A stretch of 64,000 bases of DNA, from NCBI GenBank assembly GCA_963932465.1, contig OZ010800.1, forward strand, positions 96,367,307-96,431,306, read 5' to 3'. This DNA comes from Maratus speciosus (Eukaryota > Arthropoda > Arachnida > Araneae > Salticidae). The stretch's first letter is position 1; each line of letters starts with the position of its first letter. Below the pieces are notes generated by a model. The model searched no databases, was not told the DNA's origin, and was given only the letters and a program-made list of their open reading frames with translations. A program made the translations under genes and the position numbers. Positions 35,768 through 47,260 of this stretch are shown piece after piece.

Positions 35768-36162
35768 GCAATTGAAACGCAAAAATATATTTATTAAACA
35801 TTAAAAATATATTCTACAAAGTTTATTTGCTAGTTGATGGCTGAAAATATTTATTGATATGCAATTATTTGGTAGAATAGATCCTCTGTTTAGGAATTTC
35901 CATAAAAGGAAAAGTTACGGTCTCGATTTCTCTTTTAAATTTAGGACTCCTCAACAGTGAAGAATCGCGTGCCATTGCTTTCTCAACAAGCTGTTGTCGA
36001 ACCTTTAAAATTTCTCATACAATTTTTGCAGAAAATGTTTCACTTGCAATAAAAATTTTTATTTTATAAAATTTAGGATTTTTTTTTTTTTTTTTTTTTT
36101 AGCATCGTCATGTTTCGTGTTTCTCGGAATTACTGATCTATTAGACCGGGAATCGGCAGCAC

Positions 36163-36512
36163 AGACAATCACCCCATCGAGTTCCCGGCTGAAATTTCAG
36201 AATAAGTTAAAACTCGATTCGCATATTAAAACGCAATCGGTCTGCCAAGTCCTATCTTGGTGGAAAACACCTGAAAAACCGATTTTAGTGGTGGACTCGT
36301 AGGTTTGCCATTGTGTTTTCCTGCTTCCAGTCCTCCGTGCTTTCATACTTTTGTTTGCAAGAAAGCACAATGCTGAACGATTCCACCACTAAAATAGAGT
36401 TTTCAGGTGTTTTTCACCAAGATAGGACTTGGCAGACCGATTGCGTTTTAATATGCGAATCGAGTTTTAACTCATTCTGGAATTTTAGCCGTGAACTCGA
36501 TGAGGTGAGACT
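36163..36512. repeat. imperfect inverted repeat, ~130-bp arms
   Basis: The arms 36163-36296 and 36383-36512 are complementary through CATCGAGTTCCCGGC, AAAACTCGATTCGCATATTA, CAATCGGTCTGCCAAGTCC and TTAGTGGTGGA. The loop is about 85 bp. Transcribed, it would give a long hairpin RNA. It lies inside the Tigger-like element. Confidence 0.8.
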
Positions 36513-36776
36513 ATATATTTGGCCTAAATACAAGGATTGAAATTATCGGAACTTAGGCTAAATTGTACAGTGCAGCTGTTCAGTATCAAATAGTTTAAGG
36601 AATTCGTAAAACAACGCTAGTTTACTTTGTAAAAAAATATTCTTTTTAAAACAAAATTCTCGAATAACCAAGATAAGCATTCGCGAATGTTGAAATGTTC
36701 TTCATATTCTATTTCGTGAATATCCAAAACTCGCGAATGTTAAATCCGCGAATGTCAAGGGATTACTATATATGTA

Positions 36777-37355
36777 CACAGGATGTTGCCGATTTCGACC
36801 GACAAATTCAGAGGGGTGATAGCATCAAAAGGTTGAAAAATTGCCATAGAACATGGGGTGGCAAATCATTTATTTAGTCACAAATATAGAGTGTTTCACC
36901 CCAACTGGACTTGGATTGACGGTAATAATTTTGAGAAAATGAAAATGCAACGATATGTACCTTGTTTTGTTTGAAATGTTAAAACATTGCGAAAAGTTCT
37001 GGAAAAAAAAGGTGCTGAAGCAAATAGATGATACTGTATGAACTGATAATCGCAGTCCAAAAGTCCAAAATGTGGAGCGTCAAGTGCATAATGTTGGCGC
37101 GTATAATGGAAACTTCTACCCTTTCTGTTTGATATTATCACATTTAAAAAAAAAAGGTGAGAATGTCTATTAAAAGTTTTATTAAAATGTATTTTCAGTA
37201 GTTTTCTAAAAGTTATTACCGTCAACACAAATTGAGTAAGGGTAGAATTTGATTAAATACGTGGTTTGCGACCCCATGTTCTATCGTAATTTTTCATCCT
37301 CTTGATGCCTACTATCAACCCTATGAATTTGTAAGTAGAATTTGGCAGCACCCTG
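36777..37355. mobile_element. 579-bp MITE with ~95-bp inverted ends
   Basis: It begins CACAGGATGTTGCCGATTTC after TA and ends GGCAGCACCCTG before TA (37356-37357). The arms share TAGAACATGGGGT and its complement, and an inner pair GACGGTAATAATTTT / AAAAGTTATTACCGTC. It starts six bases after the Tigger-like terminus. A degenerate relative of its left arm seems present at about 53270-53400. Confidence 0.75.
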
Positions 37356-37477
37356 TATATAATATATATGATTAATATTTATTGCGAAAGCATTTTTTTC
37401 ACAGTGTAGAAATTACTTTTCTCATTATATTTGCTTGCAAAGTATAGACGTTTAGCTCCTGAAGACGTGTCAAACAT

Positions 37478-38674
37478 CAGTGGTTTCCAACGTGGGCTGT
37501 ACTCCACACAGGGGCGCAATTTTAGATTTCTTATAAAAATTTCTGTCATTTTTTTTTCTAATGAAAGTAATGTCGTAGTCTAAAAATAGAAATTATAGGT
37601 GGAAAAATTTAAAAATAACTGAATAAAATTAATTTCCTAAACTTCAAAATACACTGATACCGGAATAATTATGTAAATTTTTTTTTAGATATTGACACTT
37701 TTCATATATTAAAAGACAATCATTTTAATTTTTGTGGTTGCAATATTATTTTAGTAAAACACACCTCTTTTTTATACTATTTTTTTTTTTTAACTTTTAC
37801 ATCTATTCCTAGTACAATATACCCCATGAAGGAACTTTTTAGTTATGAAATTTTGTAGGATATATCTAAAATTGACTATTTGGACATGTTTAACCTACAA
37901 AAATGTTTTGAATTATCTAAATGAGGTAATATTTTTATGAAATTAATAAATCCCCGTGCGCATCACGGAAGGAAATGGATAGAAAGTAAACGACTTATGG
38001 CTCTTTTTCTGACTACATACAGAATATATAAACATACTTCATGACATATCCATTTTAAAATTTAAAATCGGAGAAAACATGGTGGTCAAATAATAATAAT
38101 GGGGAAAAGAAAGCCCGCTATCAAAGAAGCATGTTATGAGGGGAAAGGAAAATAGTTACTTAAAATAGATAAAAGCGCGTGTAAAAATGTTACATGTGAA
38201 TTACGTTAACCAGGCAGTCTCGGTGATAAACAAATATCAATTGTTCTTAATGAAGTACTACAATCCATAATAAAATGTATCAATTCTATCAGATGTAATA
38301 CAAAATTTGAGAGAGATTTCAAGAAATTTTACGAAGATTAAAATGTAGACTATTTATCACTTTTAAATTTGAGGTAAGTTGCCGAAATAAATAAAACTTT
38401 TGTAGATGTAAAGACGAAGATCCATGACCTCATTGATTCATAGAGCTATGATAAAACATACTTCTAATAAAAAAAATTGATTTTGTTAAATTAAAGAATG
38501 TGAAATCACTTATCAGAGTTAATGTTATTTTCAGATTCTTCCGGGAAAATAGAAGTTTATTTATTTTTTTTTAATATAAAATTAAGATTTATATGATAGA
38601 GAAGGAAAGGGGGGACATCATGATTTTACAGATGCTTAGACGGGGCGTGGCCAAAAAATGTTTGGGAACCACTG
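37478..38674. mobile_element. hAT-type element (~1.2 kb)
   Basis: The left end CAGTGGTTTCCAACGTGGGC and the right end TTTGGGAACCACTG carry the hAT terminal signature CAGNGGTTCCCAA. The 8-bp flanks are TCAAACAT and CTTTACAT, only half identical, so any target duplication has decayed. In the right half a stretch readable as NEVLQSIIKCINSI and FERDFKKFYED may be a hAT transposase remnant, but it is too short and broken for a firm call. Confidence 0.75.
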
Positions 38675-39035
38675 CTTTACATGATCTTTTCACTTCATTT
38701 GAATTTTCTTAAATATTATTTTTTTATGTTTTCTATTTTTGATACTTTCCAACGTAGTTGGAATGTGTTTATGAATTCGGTCCATCTGTCTGTGTTTACA
38801 GTTTATTCCATGCTCTAACTCACTTTAAAATAAAGTCAGATTATACCATGAAATTGATGTACATTATTGGAGTTTACTATGGCATGTTAGGTATTGTAAA
38901 TGAAGTGTAGCCTGTACAGTTCGTTTACAGAGACACTCAAAGTAATTCAATTACATTTAGGTATATCGGGAAAAATCGTTTGCAGTGTATTTTAATGATA
39001 TTACGCTATTTTAAACATATTAAAATTTTTATGTA

Positions 39036-41405
39036 CAGTGAAATACGTTTAATACGAAACTGAGGAGATCGAAAAATTTTTTCGTTTTAAAAGAATTTCG
39101 CGTTAAAAGATTCTTAAAAAAAGAACAGAACTCACAAATATTTATGTCACATGACAGACGTCATCAAATTTTTTTTCGATTTCCTATTAAACTACTAGTA
39201 AGTTGCCATCATCAGGATAAAAAGCAAGTAAACAATATGTTGTTGTTTTTTTAGCTCACAGGCTATCAAAGCCTGAGAGCTTATGTGCCCGCCGGTTCTG
39301 TATGTACGTACGTATGTATGTATGTATGTACGTACGTATGTACACACGTAACGCGATAACTCTTGATAGAAACATCCTATTTGCTTCAAATTTTTTTTTC
39401 TAGTTTCGTTCTGATAAGACGCTTCCCTGATTAGTTTTGGGGGTTCATTGGTTAAGAATAAAGGGGGAAAAGGGGGGGTTAGTCCAACCCCCCCTTAATT
39501 CAGGTAAATGGGTTTTTCATGCAGAATTATTCGATTTGGTATACCGGCTTATTATGTTAAGGAACTTTCCTGATTAGTTTTGGGGGTTCATTGGTTAAGG
39601 ATAAAGGGGGAAAAGGGGGGTTAGTGCACCCCCCTTAATTCAGATAAATGGGTTTTTCATGCAGAATTATTCGATTTGCTCCGAAGTTGGTATACCGGCT
39701 TATTATGTTAAGGAACTTCCCTGATTAGTTTTGGGGGTTCATTGGTTAAGGATAAAGGGGGAAAAGGGGGGGTAGTCCCCCATTATTCACATAAATGGGT
39801 TTTTTATGCTGAATTATTCGATTTGCTCCGAAGTTGGTATACCGGTTTATTATGTTAATGAACTTCCTGATTAGTTTTGGGGGTTCATTGGTTAAGGATA
39901 AAGGGGGAAAGGGGGGGTTAGTCCACCACCGCCCCCCTTAATTCAGATAAATGGGTTTTTCCATGCAGAATTATTCGACTTGCCCCGAAGTTGGTATACC
40001 GTTTTAATATGTTAAGGAACATCCCTGATTAGTTTTGGGGGTTCATTGGTTAAGGATAAAGGGGGAAAAGGGGGGTTAGTCCACCCCCGCCCCCCTTAAT
40101 TCAGATAAATGGGTTTTTCATGCAGAATTATTCGACTTGCCCCGAAGTTGGTATACCAGTTTAATATGTTAAGGAACTTCCCTGATTAGTTTTGGGGGTT
40201 CATTGGTTAAGGATAAAGGGGGAAAAGGGGGGTTAGTCCAGCCCCTTAATTTAGATAAATGGGTTTTTCATGCAGAATTATTCGATTTGCTCCAAATTTG
40301 GTATACCGGTTTATTATGTTAAGGGGCTTCCTTGATTAGTTTTGAGGGTTCATTGGTTAAGGATAAAGGGGGAAAATGGGAGTTAGTCCATCTCCTTTAA
40401 TTCAGATAAATGGATTTTTATGCAAAATTATTCGATTACCGATTTTGGTATACCGGTTTATTATGTTAAGAAACTTCCCTGGTTAGTTTTGGGGGTTCAT
40501 TGGTTAAGGATAAAGGGGGAAAAGGGGGGCTAGTCCACCCCCCCCCCTTAATTTAGATAAATGGGTTTTTCATGCAGGATTATTCGATTTGCTCCAAATT
40601 TGGTATACAGGTTTATTATGTTAAGGAGCTTCCCTGATTAGTTTTGGGGATTTATTGGTTAAGGATAAAGGGGGTTAATCCCCCTTCACTTATTTTTTGA
40701 GGGGCATTATTCTTTAAAATAAGAGTATAATATACAATTAGTGCGAAGAGCCTGTGAGTTCAATGCCATCAGTTTAGCTGGGCACTTTTCTTTTTTATTT
40801 TGGGAGGGGGGGGGGGATCAGATGTCTTTTTTGAAGTGTCTTTTTCAACATTCTGAGATCTAGCTTGTTTGAATCAAATAAGCTAATTTGTCTCTAAATT
40901 GTTGTGCTTATCAGTTCTTTTACGTTTTCTCTCAGGCTTAATTATACTGCGCTCAAACATTAACGTAATGAGATCCCTGTTTTTTATTATTGTTGATAAT
41001 GTAGAACTGGGTATGCAAAACTCTTTGCAGATTTTTATTTTCGTCCTCCTTTTTCATCAACTTCATTAAGCGGCTTTATCTTCATTTGAAGCGAAATAGC
41101 AGTTTGTTTTCACACCGACTTCTCAGCCATTGTGCTCATAAAACATAAGGTAATTTACAAAAAAAAAAAAAAAAAAAAAAACCATGAAATTCTTTGATTT
41201 TCACCAAAATTCAGTGGTTTTAACACAAAATTCAACTTAAACTAATTAGTTCGAAAGAGAGTTTTTTTCGTGTTAAACGATTTTTGTTTGGTGTTAAAAG
41301 AATAAAAATGTATTAAATTGCATCACATATTGTCCAGACCGCTATATCATTTCGTGTTAACCGATTTTTTATGTTAAGCGTTTTCGTGTTAAACGAATTT
41401 CATTG
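39036..41405. mobile_element. Tigger-like non-autonomous element split by Z1
   Basis: The ends CAGTGAAATACGTTTAATAC (39036) and CGTGTTAAACGAATTTCATTG (to 41405) mirror each other and are flanked by TA inside an X element. Repeats of the TTCGTGTTAAACGATTTTT type lie near both ends. There is no transposase. With Z1 removed it is about 0.8 kb. Confidence 0.8.
39246..40797 (+). mobile_element. Z-family element, copy Z1, nine-unit ~150-bp array
   Basis: It starts with a T-run and the hairpin AGCTCACAGGCT / AAGCCTGAGAGCT, then a GTAC/GTAT microsatellite (39301-39345). Nine tandem units of about 150 bp follow (starts near 39427, 39570, 39721, 39867, 40025, 40181, 40333, 40484 and 40632), each with GATTAGTTTTGGGGGTTCAT, a G-run, a C-run and GGTATACCGGTTTATTATG. 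AGCCTGTGAG at 40749-40758 complements the start. A hairpin TGCC...GGGCA and a T-rich end follow. The units are very similar to each other. Confidence 0.8.
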
Positions 41406-41514
41406 TATATCACTGAGGTGTACTACAAGGCGCTTACTGTAAAATAAGGTGTGCATAGAATTTATAGTTCATTTACATGGACACACAAAAGAATTTGGCT
41501 ACAGAAGAAAATGG

Positions 41515-43035
41515 ATAATCACAATCCAGCAAAATTTGGGTTGTGTCATATTGCTTAACTTTTGATGATTGATTCTTGCGTAATTTCTAGAGCTGAATCC
41601 GAAAATGGTCTTCATTTTTTCCCATCACGTCAGGATTTTTTGCAAAATTTTTACTTTTTAGCTGCGTTCGTAATTATTTAAATACCTAGCACCTTAGTCG
41701 TCGTTTGGTCCGTCTGTCCTCATATAACAGAGCAAAAACTACCCAACCGAATGGTCTGAAATTTTAAATATATAATTGTTGTAAAATTTTGTCGTGTCAT
41801 TTCAAATTTTATGAAAATCGGATGTATAGTTTAATGACAGGGAGAGTCAAAAGTTTTCCGTTACATTAAGGCTAATGGGGAAAAATTATTGCAAGTGCAT
41901 TTTAATGATGTTACAGCCTTTCGAACAGAATGAAATTGATAGGGACTTATGAGGTGAACTAAAATATACATTAAGTACAATATGCGGTGCAAAAAATATT
42001 TATAAAACTAGTTATAGTACGAACGCACCTCATTTGCCACGTTTGACGAGCAATTTCCAACTTGTTAACTTTGAAATTTACGATTTGCGAAAAATTCTGA
42101 CGTGATGGTTAAAAATGAACGTTATTTTCAGATTTAGTGCTAAAAAGTACATAAAAATCAATTATCAAAATTTAAAAAACTCATCCATCACATTTATTTT
42201 ATAGTATCAGAACTTTTCTATTTTTTGATTTTGAAATTTACGATTTGCAAAAAAATCCTGACTTGATGGTTAAAAATGAAGGTCATTTTCGAAATCAGCG
42301 TTAAAAAATACATAAAAATCAGTTATCAAAAGTTAAGAAACACAACCATTTCCTGTATCTTCCAGTATCAGATGTTCTCGATTTTTTTACTTTTTACCAT
42401 TGAAATTTACGATTTGCAAAAAATCCTGATGTGATGGTTAACGAGTAATATAAAAATTTTGTTTTTAAAGTCAATTCCTACTTAGGTCATCAAAGAAAAA
42501 TTTTATATAATCCATTAAGCTAATATTAGTTTTTGTTGCATTAAAATATCTCAGTTTGTTGATTTTCTATAAGCAAGTAGGTTTACAATGGAAATCTATG
42601 GGAATTTGGCGAAATATTAGAGATATCGCCAAGTTGGCGACAAACTTGGCGGTATTTGGCGACAGAACAGGTTCCTCCCTATGGTAACCCCCTTATAGAT
42701 ATGAAGATGCATTAAATGCTGTTCAATAACCAATGGTCGCCATTTTGTCTCCCATATAAAATTAAAATTAATTAATTAAAATTTAATTAATGAATTAATA
42801 TTTGAAAAATCTGTATTAACATCAATTATGATCCAGTGCAATTAAAAAAAATTCAACTTGATAGGATGAATAATAAATATTTTATTAACGATTGAAAATT
42901 TGGACAAGATATATAAATAAATATAGGGAGAGTGTGAACTAATTGTAGGAATTGAAAAATGAAGATCATTTTCGGATTCAGCGTTAAAAAATACATAAAA
43001 ATCAATTATCAAAAGTTAAACAATACAACCACCGC
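41515..43035. mobile_element. composite of palindromic repeat P with a W copy inside
   Basis: The outer parts match family P (TTGTGTCATATTGCTTAACT at the left; the complement, with AAAGTTAAACAATACAACC, at the right). P-type blocks with AATTTACGATTTGC and ATCCTGA-GTGATGGTTA are repeated four times between them. A short W copy (41662-42063) interrupts the first block. A stretch near 42590-42660 holds TTGGCGAAATATTAG and several TTGGCG repeats as an imperfect hairpin. Confidence 0.55.
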
Positions 43036-44179
43036 AGGCTTGTGAATTGAACTATTGAAGCCTATGAGCAATAATTGCTGGAAGTAGGTTTTCAGTTGTG
43101 ACACACGTTTTTAAACTTAACTATTTTTTACATATAACTTGATGGGCGTAAATTATCATCTATAGACCATATACAGGACTGCACAGAAGTTCTCAGGTCT
43201 TTATGCACGGAGAACGCCAAATGAGAAATTTTAATTGTGCTATGCGTTTAACTAAACTAACTTTGAACATACTATGTATACAGATCTATAGATCGTATAC
43301 AGGACTGCACAAAACAGTTCGGTTATTTTTTCGACTATTGATGGTAATAGCATAAAATGGTTTTTTAAATGCGTTATACATTTTTTTCACTTTAATAAAT
43401 TGTGAAATTTTGTTAAAGCATTCTGTATGTGTTGGAAAGTGTTATAATCTAAGCTGGATACACGATTTTTTGCTCTCGTTTCCTTGTTTTTGAGTTTTAT
43501 TTTATAGAAAATTATTTTTCAAAATACAATTTGATATCGCCATTCAATTTAGATTACTTGATTTCTGATTATTTAAAAAAATTATATTATAAAATTATTC
43601 CAAAATTAGGAGGAATTAATAAACATTCCAATATTAGGAATATTTTCACATAGTTATTTAAAAAAAATTTATTTGATGCTGAATGTTGTAAATAGGGTTT
43701 TATATCCATTCTTGGACCCGTTAGAATTTTTCAAAAATAGTGTATGATATCTATATACAGTGTGTCCACGTATAACCGGACCGACCTTTATTTTCGCAAC
43801 CGTTGGTCCTAGATGCATACTTCCAATTACAAAAATGGTCAAAATTAGGTGCAGGGTTAAGATAAAAAAAAGTTTGAAGCGAAAAAACAATTTAGTGAAG
43901 AATTACAAAATCGAAATTTTTATACGGTACCCTGGTTCTGTAAGTTATATTTAGTAAAATTTCCCTGTTACACTGGCAAGTAAGGCAAAAAAAAAATGCC
44001 GTTATTCTACGATTAAAATTGACCGAGTAATAGCTGTTTAAAGTTGGAGTATATTTTTTGTTGCATATTAGGGGTCATTCACAAATTTAGTAGAAATATA
44101 ATTTCGTCAGATATATTAAAGAAATGGTTGAGAGTAAAATTAGCATTGCAATATAAATTTGAAATCTTTAATTTTTTAT

Positions 44180-44737
44180 AAACTTTATAATATACTTATA
44201 ACTACTTAAAAGGTGACAAAAACATATGAAAACATATAAAAATATTATTTAATGTAACCCGAGATCTTTCGAACACACACGCGTTCATTTTCAAAGGGAT
44301 AAAAGATGATTGAATAGAAATATATTTTAAAAACAAAAATAGTACACATGCGCAAGCGGAGTTCAGTCCATTTCTCTGCAGAGGGGTGAAAAGATCAGTT
44401 CATATTATGAGGAGGTCCTGTAATATTTAGGATATTGTACCAAATTGCGGGAATATTATAGGAAAGGACGTCGTTACAAACATTATCACTTCTAAGTAAA
44501 ATTTTAATGGATTCACGGATTATTGATGAGTAGTGGTTAGACGTTGAAAAGATAATTTTAGCTTTTTCGAAGTTTATCTTAATATTTTCTGTTTGATGCA
44601 GTCTGGATAAAGCAGTATTTAGTTTGTTAAACTTGATATCAGAAATGTGCTCTTTTAATCTTTCCTTAAATTTTCGACATGTCATACCAATATAAAATAA
44701 ATTCTTATGCTGTTCTGTGATGAATGGGATGAATGGC
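44180..44737 (-). mobile_element. 5'-truncated Penelope-like retroelement
   Basis: On the minus strand the fragment starts inside the endonuclease domain and runs through the stop at 44395 into a 3' tail with GAACGCGTGTGTGTTCGAAAG and ATCTCGGGTTACA. Tails of this kind are what I expect of Penelope-like elements. Severe 5' truncation is usual for target-primed insertion. The borders come from comparison with the other B copy, which lacks this sequence. Confidence 0.8.
44395..44736 (-). pseudogene. GIY-YIG endonuclease domain of a Penelope-like element, N-terminally truncated
   Basis: The reading frame of about 114 residues includes FYIGMTCRKFKERLKEHISD, with the YIG half of the GIY-YIG motif and the following Arg residues. 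NTALSRLHQTENIKINFEKA follows, then SSIIRESIKIL with the conserved Glu, and SYNIPAIWYNIL at the end. This order is the C-terminal endonuclease of Penelope-like elements, which nicks DNA for insertion. The reverse transcriptase and the GIY half of the motif are missing because the copy is 5'-truncated. The first few codons are probably host sequence of element B. The remaining frame has no stops, which suggests a fairly recent insertion, but no full-length protein is possible. Confidence 0.85.
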
Positions 44738-45860
44738 AGGAATTTTCTCAAATCGCAAATTTCAAAGTTAAAAAGCTAAAGGTTAAAATTGATCCCCCCC
44801 TCCCCTCTCAACCTCATCGGACCCCCGAGCGGTTTAGCTGTAAGAAACCCAGTATACGCCAAAAAATCTAATAAATTATTGAATTAAATGAAATTAAACT
44901 GAATAAAAATGTCATACATCTATTTTATAGTATTAGATTTTTCGCTATTTTTTAACCTTGAAATTTACGATTTGTGAAAAATCTTGACATGATGGTTAAA
45001 AGTGAAGGTAATTTTTTGATTCAGCGTTAAAAAATACATAAAATGTAATTATGAAAGTTATAAACACAACCATCGCAGGTTTATGTTATCTAATCTAAAA
45101 CCCTTTTTTAAACTTCTTGACGGTAACCTATCCGAATTTTTGTGTGTTATCCTCTAATATAAGTATATATAAGATGGTAAGAGTCGAAAAGCATAATAAT
45201 ATTGCATTGTCATCGGATTTAAGTCAGTATGTAAAATTTAACTTCGATCGGACATTTGAAAGTAAGTTAAAGCTCGATTACAAATTTCAAACTGGAAAGA
45301 CGATCATTACAAGTTAAATAAAACCTTATGAAAATAACATAATTTTAGTTAAAAGAAATCATAGCCTCAAATCCTTGCAAAATAAAAAATATGTTAAAAT
45401 ACAATTATTTTAACTAATCTGAAACTTAACTGATAAAAGTTAATCGTAATATTTGTGCGATTTCTTTCAAAGCGCAGATACCTTGAAATAAGTTTAAGTA
45501 CTTTATACACGACCCCTGAAAGCACGGTCGAAATCATCTGTTTTGATATGCAAAAAAATGGTATAAGTCATGCATTTCAAAGTTTCATAACTCGGTCAAT
45601 TTTTATGTTAGATGGCTGGGACTTTTTTTTGTCTTACTTGTTAGTGTCACAGTAAATTTTTAGTAAATATCACTTATAAGACCGGAGGACCGTATAGAAA
45701 TTTAAATTTTGTAATTTTTTAATAAATGTTTTTCTTGACCCAAATCGCTTTAAAAACAATTCTTTACCTTATTTAAACAATTTTTGTAATTGGAAGTATG
45801 CATCTAGGACCAACGGTTGCGAAAATAAAGGTCAGTCAGGTTATACGTGGACACACTGTA

Positions 45861-46273
45861 TATGCGAGTATGTAGGATTTGAATTTAAGTAGCATCATTT
45901 ATTTCACTTATGATGTATGTGATCAAATTAATTAACTATTATTTGAACGCATGAGATTTCAAAGCAAAATTCGCGGATCACGAGCACAAGGACAGAAAAA
46001 CAAGACTCCTTTGAAATATCGGAAAGGAGTCAGTCTCTTATTTTTCCATCCTTGTCAATAATGCAATTGACTCTATTTGGCCTTATTAGAATATTCTACA
46101 GGTATTGTATAGGATAATGTTTTTGAGTGTTAATCCTGGTATGTTTGAATAAGCTAGTTATAACGCATTGTAAAATTAAATGTCTTCAAGGAATTAAATT
46201 CAAGTTCAAATGATTTCAAAATTCTGTTATTATTTGAATATTTCAATAAATTAACGTTTTGCACATCACCTTA
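45861..46273. other. unassigned sequence with a small hairpin
   Basis: GACTCCTTTGAAATATCGGA followed by AAGGAGTC near 46003-46030 forms a 9-bp-stem hairpin. No gene recognised. Confidence 0.5.
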
Positions 46274-47039
46274 CTACACACTAGTGATGGGCGATTCTCG
46301 AGAATTCGACAATCGAGAAAAATCGTCATCGTAAAAAATCACAATCGATACAGCCATCGATTAATTCCTAGAATCTACAATCGAGATGTTTTACAATCGA
46401 TTATAACGAGAAATGCTAAAAACAGTTATTGGTAAACTTAGATATTATTCTGGCCGACAATTTCATAGTTGTGATAGGGCTTAGTGATGGGCGATTCTTG
46501 AAAATTTACCAATCGAAAAAAATCGTTATCGTAAAATACACAATCGATACAGTCATCGGTTATTTTCGAGAATCTACAAAGGAGATGTTCTAGAATCGAT
46601 TATTGAAATCATTGTTTTTACATATATATAAGGCAGATTTTATTAAATATAGGGTAACTGAAAACAGATGGAATAAAAAAACAACAAACCAAAGGGAGGC
46701 TATAAAGGAGCCATAAGACTGGAAAAGTCTTGTAAGGGTGCCCCCTGGCTGAAAAAACTGAAAAAACGCGAGTAGCTATGAAGCGGTAAGGGGAGTTTAA
46801 ATATCAAAAATTAGAATTTTTCGGCAATTAGCACCAAAATGGCCAAAGAAATAAGAATCAAAAGCACCTCCTAGTGGCAAAAACATGAACTAACGGATGA
46901 TAAAAGGGATTAAAAATTTTTATTGATTTTTCTACGTCATTTGAGATTGGATCTTTAATTTCCCCATTTTTAGAAAGACTTCGACTGGAATACATTACAC
47001 GAACACCCGCGGGAGCAAAGTAGGGGGCAGGGGCAAGGA

Positions 47040-47260
47040 AAGTGCATAATATGAATAAGTGGTCACAGGACTTTCCAACGATATGTCACATGAGGGGCGT
47101 CAGCTAAATTTAGAAAAGTGCCCCCGCGCGGGGGGCAAAGTAAGGGGAGTGGCGCGGGCGATATATAAAATGAAATAGTAGTCACAGAGCTTTCCAACGA
47201 CATATCACATGAGGGGTGTCAGCAAAAGATAGAAAAGAGTCCCAACTCCCAGGATTCCAA
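47040..47260 (-). repeat. satellite S, minus-strand units
   Basis: Two units with CTTTCCAACGATATGTCACA, TGAGGGGCGTCAGCTAAATT and GAAAAGTGCCCCCGCGCGGGG. They are the complement of the array at 51060-52000. Degenerate relatives continue to about 48090. Confidence 0.75.

Larger units (their letters stand above)
34946..36768. mobile_element. Tigger-like non-autonomous element with nested Y4 and a hairpin
   Basis: The ends CAGTAATCCCTTAACATTCG (34946) and CGAATGTCAAGGGATTACTA (to 36768) mirror each other and are flanked by TA. Subterminal ATCCGCGAATGTTGAG and CGCGAATGTTAAATCC copies are repeated at both ends, as in pogo/Tigger elements. There is no transposase. Element Y4 (35060-35767) is inserted near the left end, and a large internal inverted repeat occupies 36163-36512. 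Confidence 0.85.
38741..43480 (+). mobile_element. X-family element, interrupted by two large insertions
   Basis: It starts at 38741 with GATACTTTCCAACGTAGTTGG and a GTCTGTGTTTAC tract. It ends near 43480 with TGTTGGAAAGTGTTATAATC and a CGATTTTTTGC tail. X sequence stops at 39033 and resumes at 41408 after a Tigger-like element. It stops again near 41510 and resumes near 43035 after a P/W composite. The X pieces together make about 1.2 kb, the normal size of the family. Confidence 0.75.
43758..45858. mobile_element. family B long-TIR element, second copy, with a Penelope-like insertion
   Basis: The ends CAGTGTGTCCACGTATAACC and GGTTATACGTGGACACACTG are flanked by TA (43756-43757 and 45859-45860). 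It aligns with 5709-7514 through both arms and the internal P palindrome. Between 44180 and 44737 it carries unrelated sequence, where the first copy has about 255 bp of its own. Confidence 0.85.

Noticed and set aside
36117..36540. two short plus-strand frames near 36117-36302 and 36313-36540
   Set aside because: They are largely the two arms of the inverted repeat at 36163-36512.
39400..40760. CRISPR-like regular repeats
   Set aside because: The ~150-bp units are contiguous tandem copies without spacers, in eukaryotic repeat elements; the same holds for 48130-49800 and 51060-52000.
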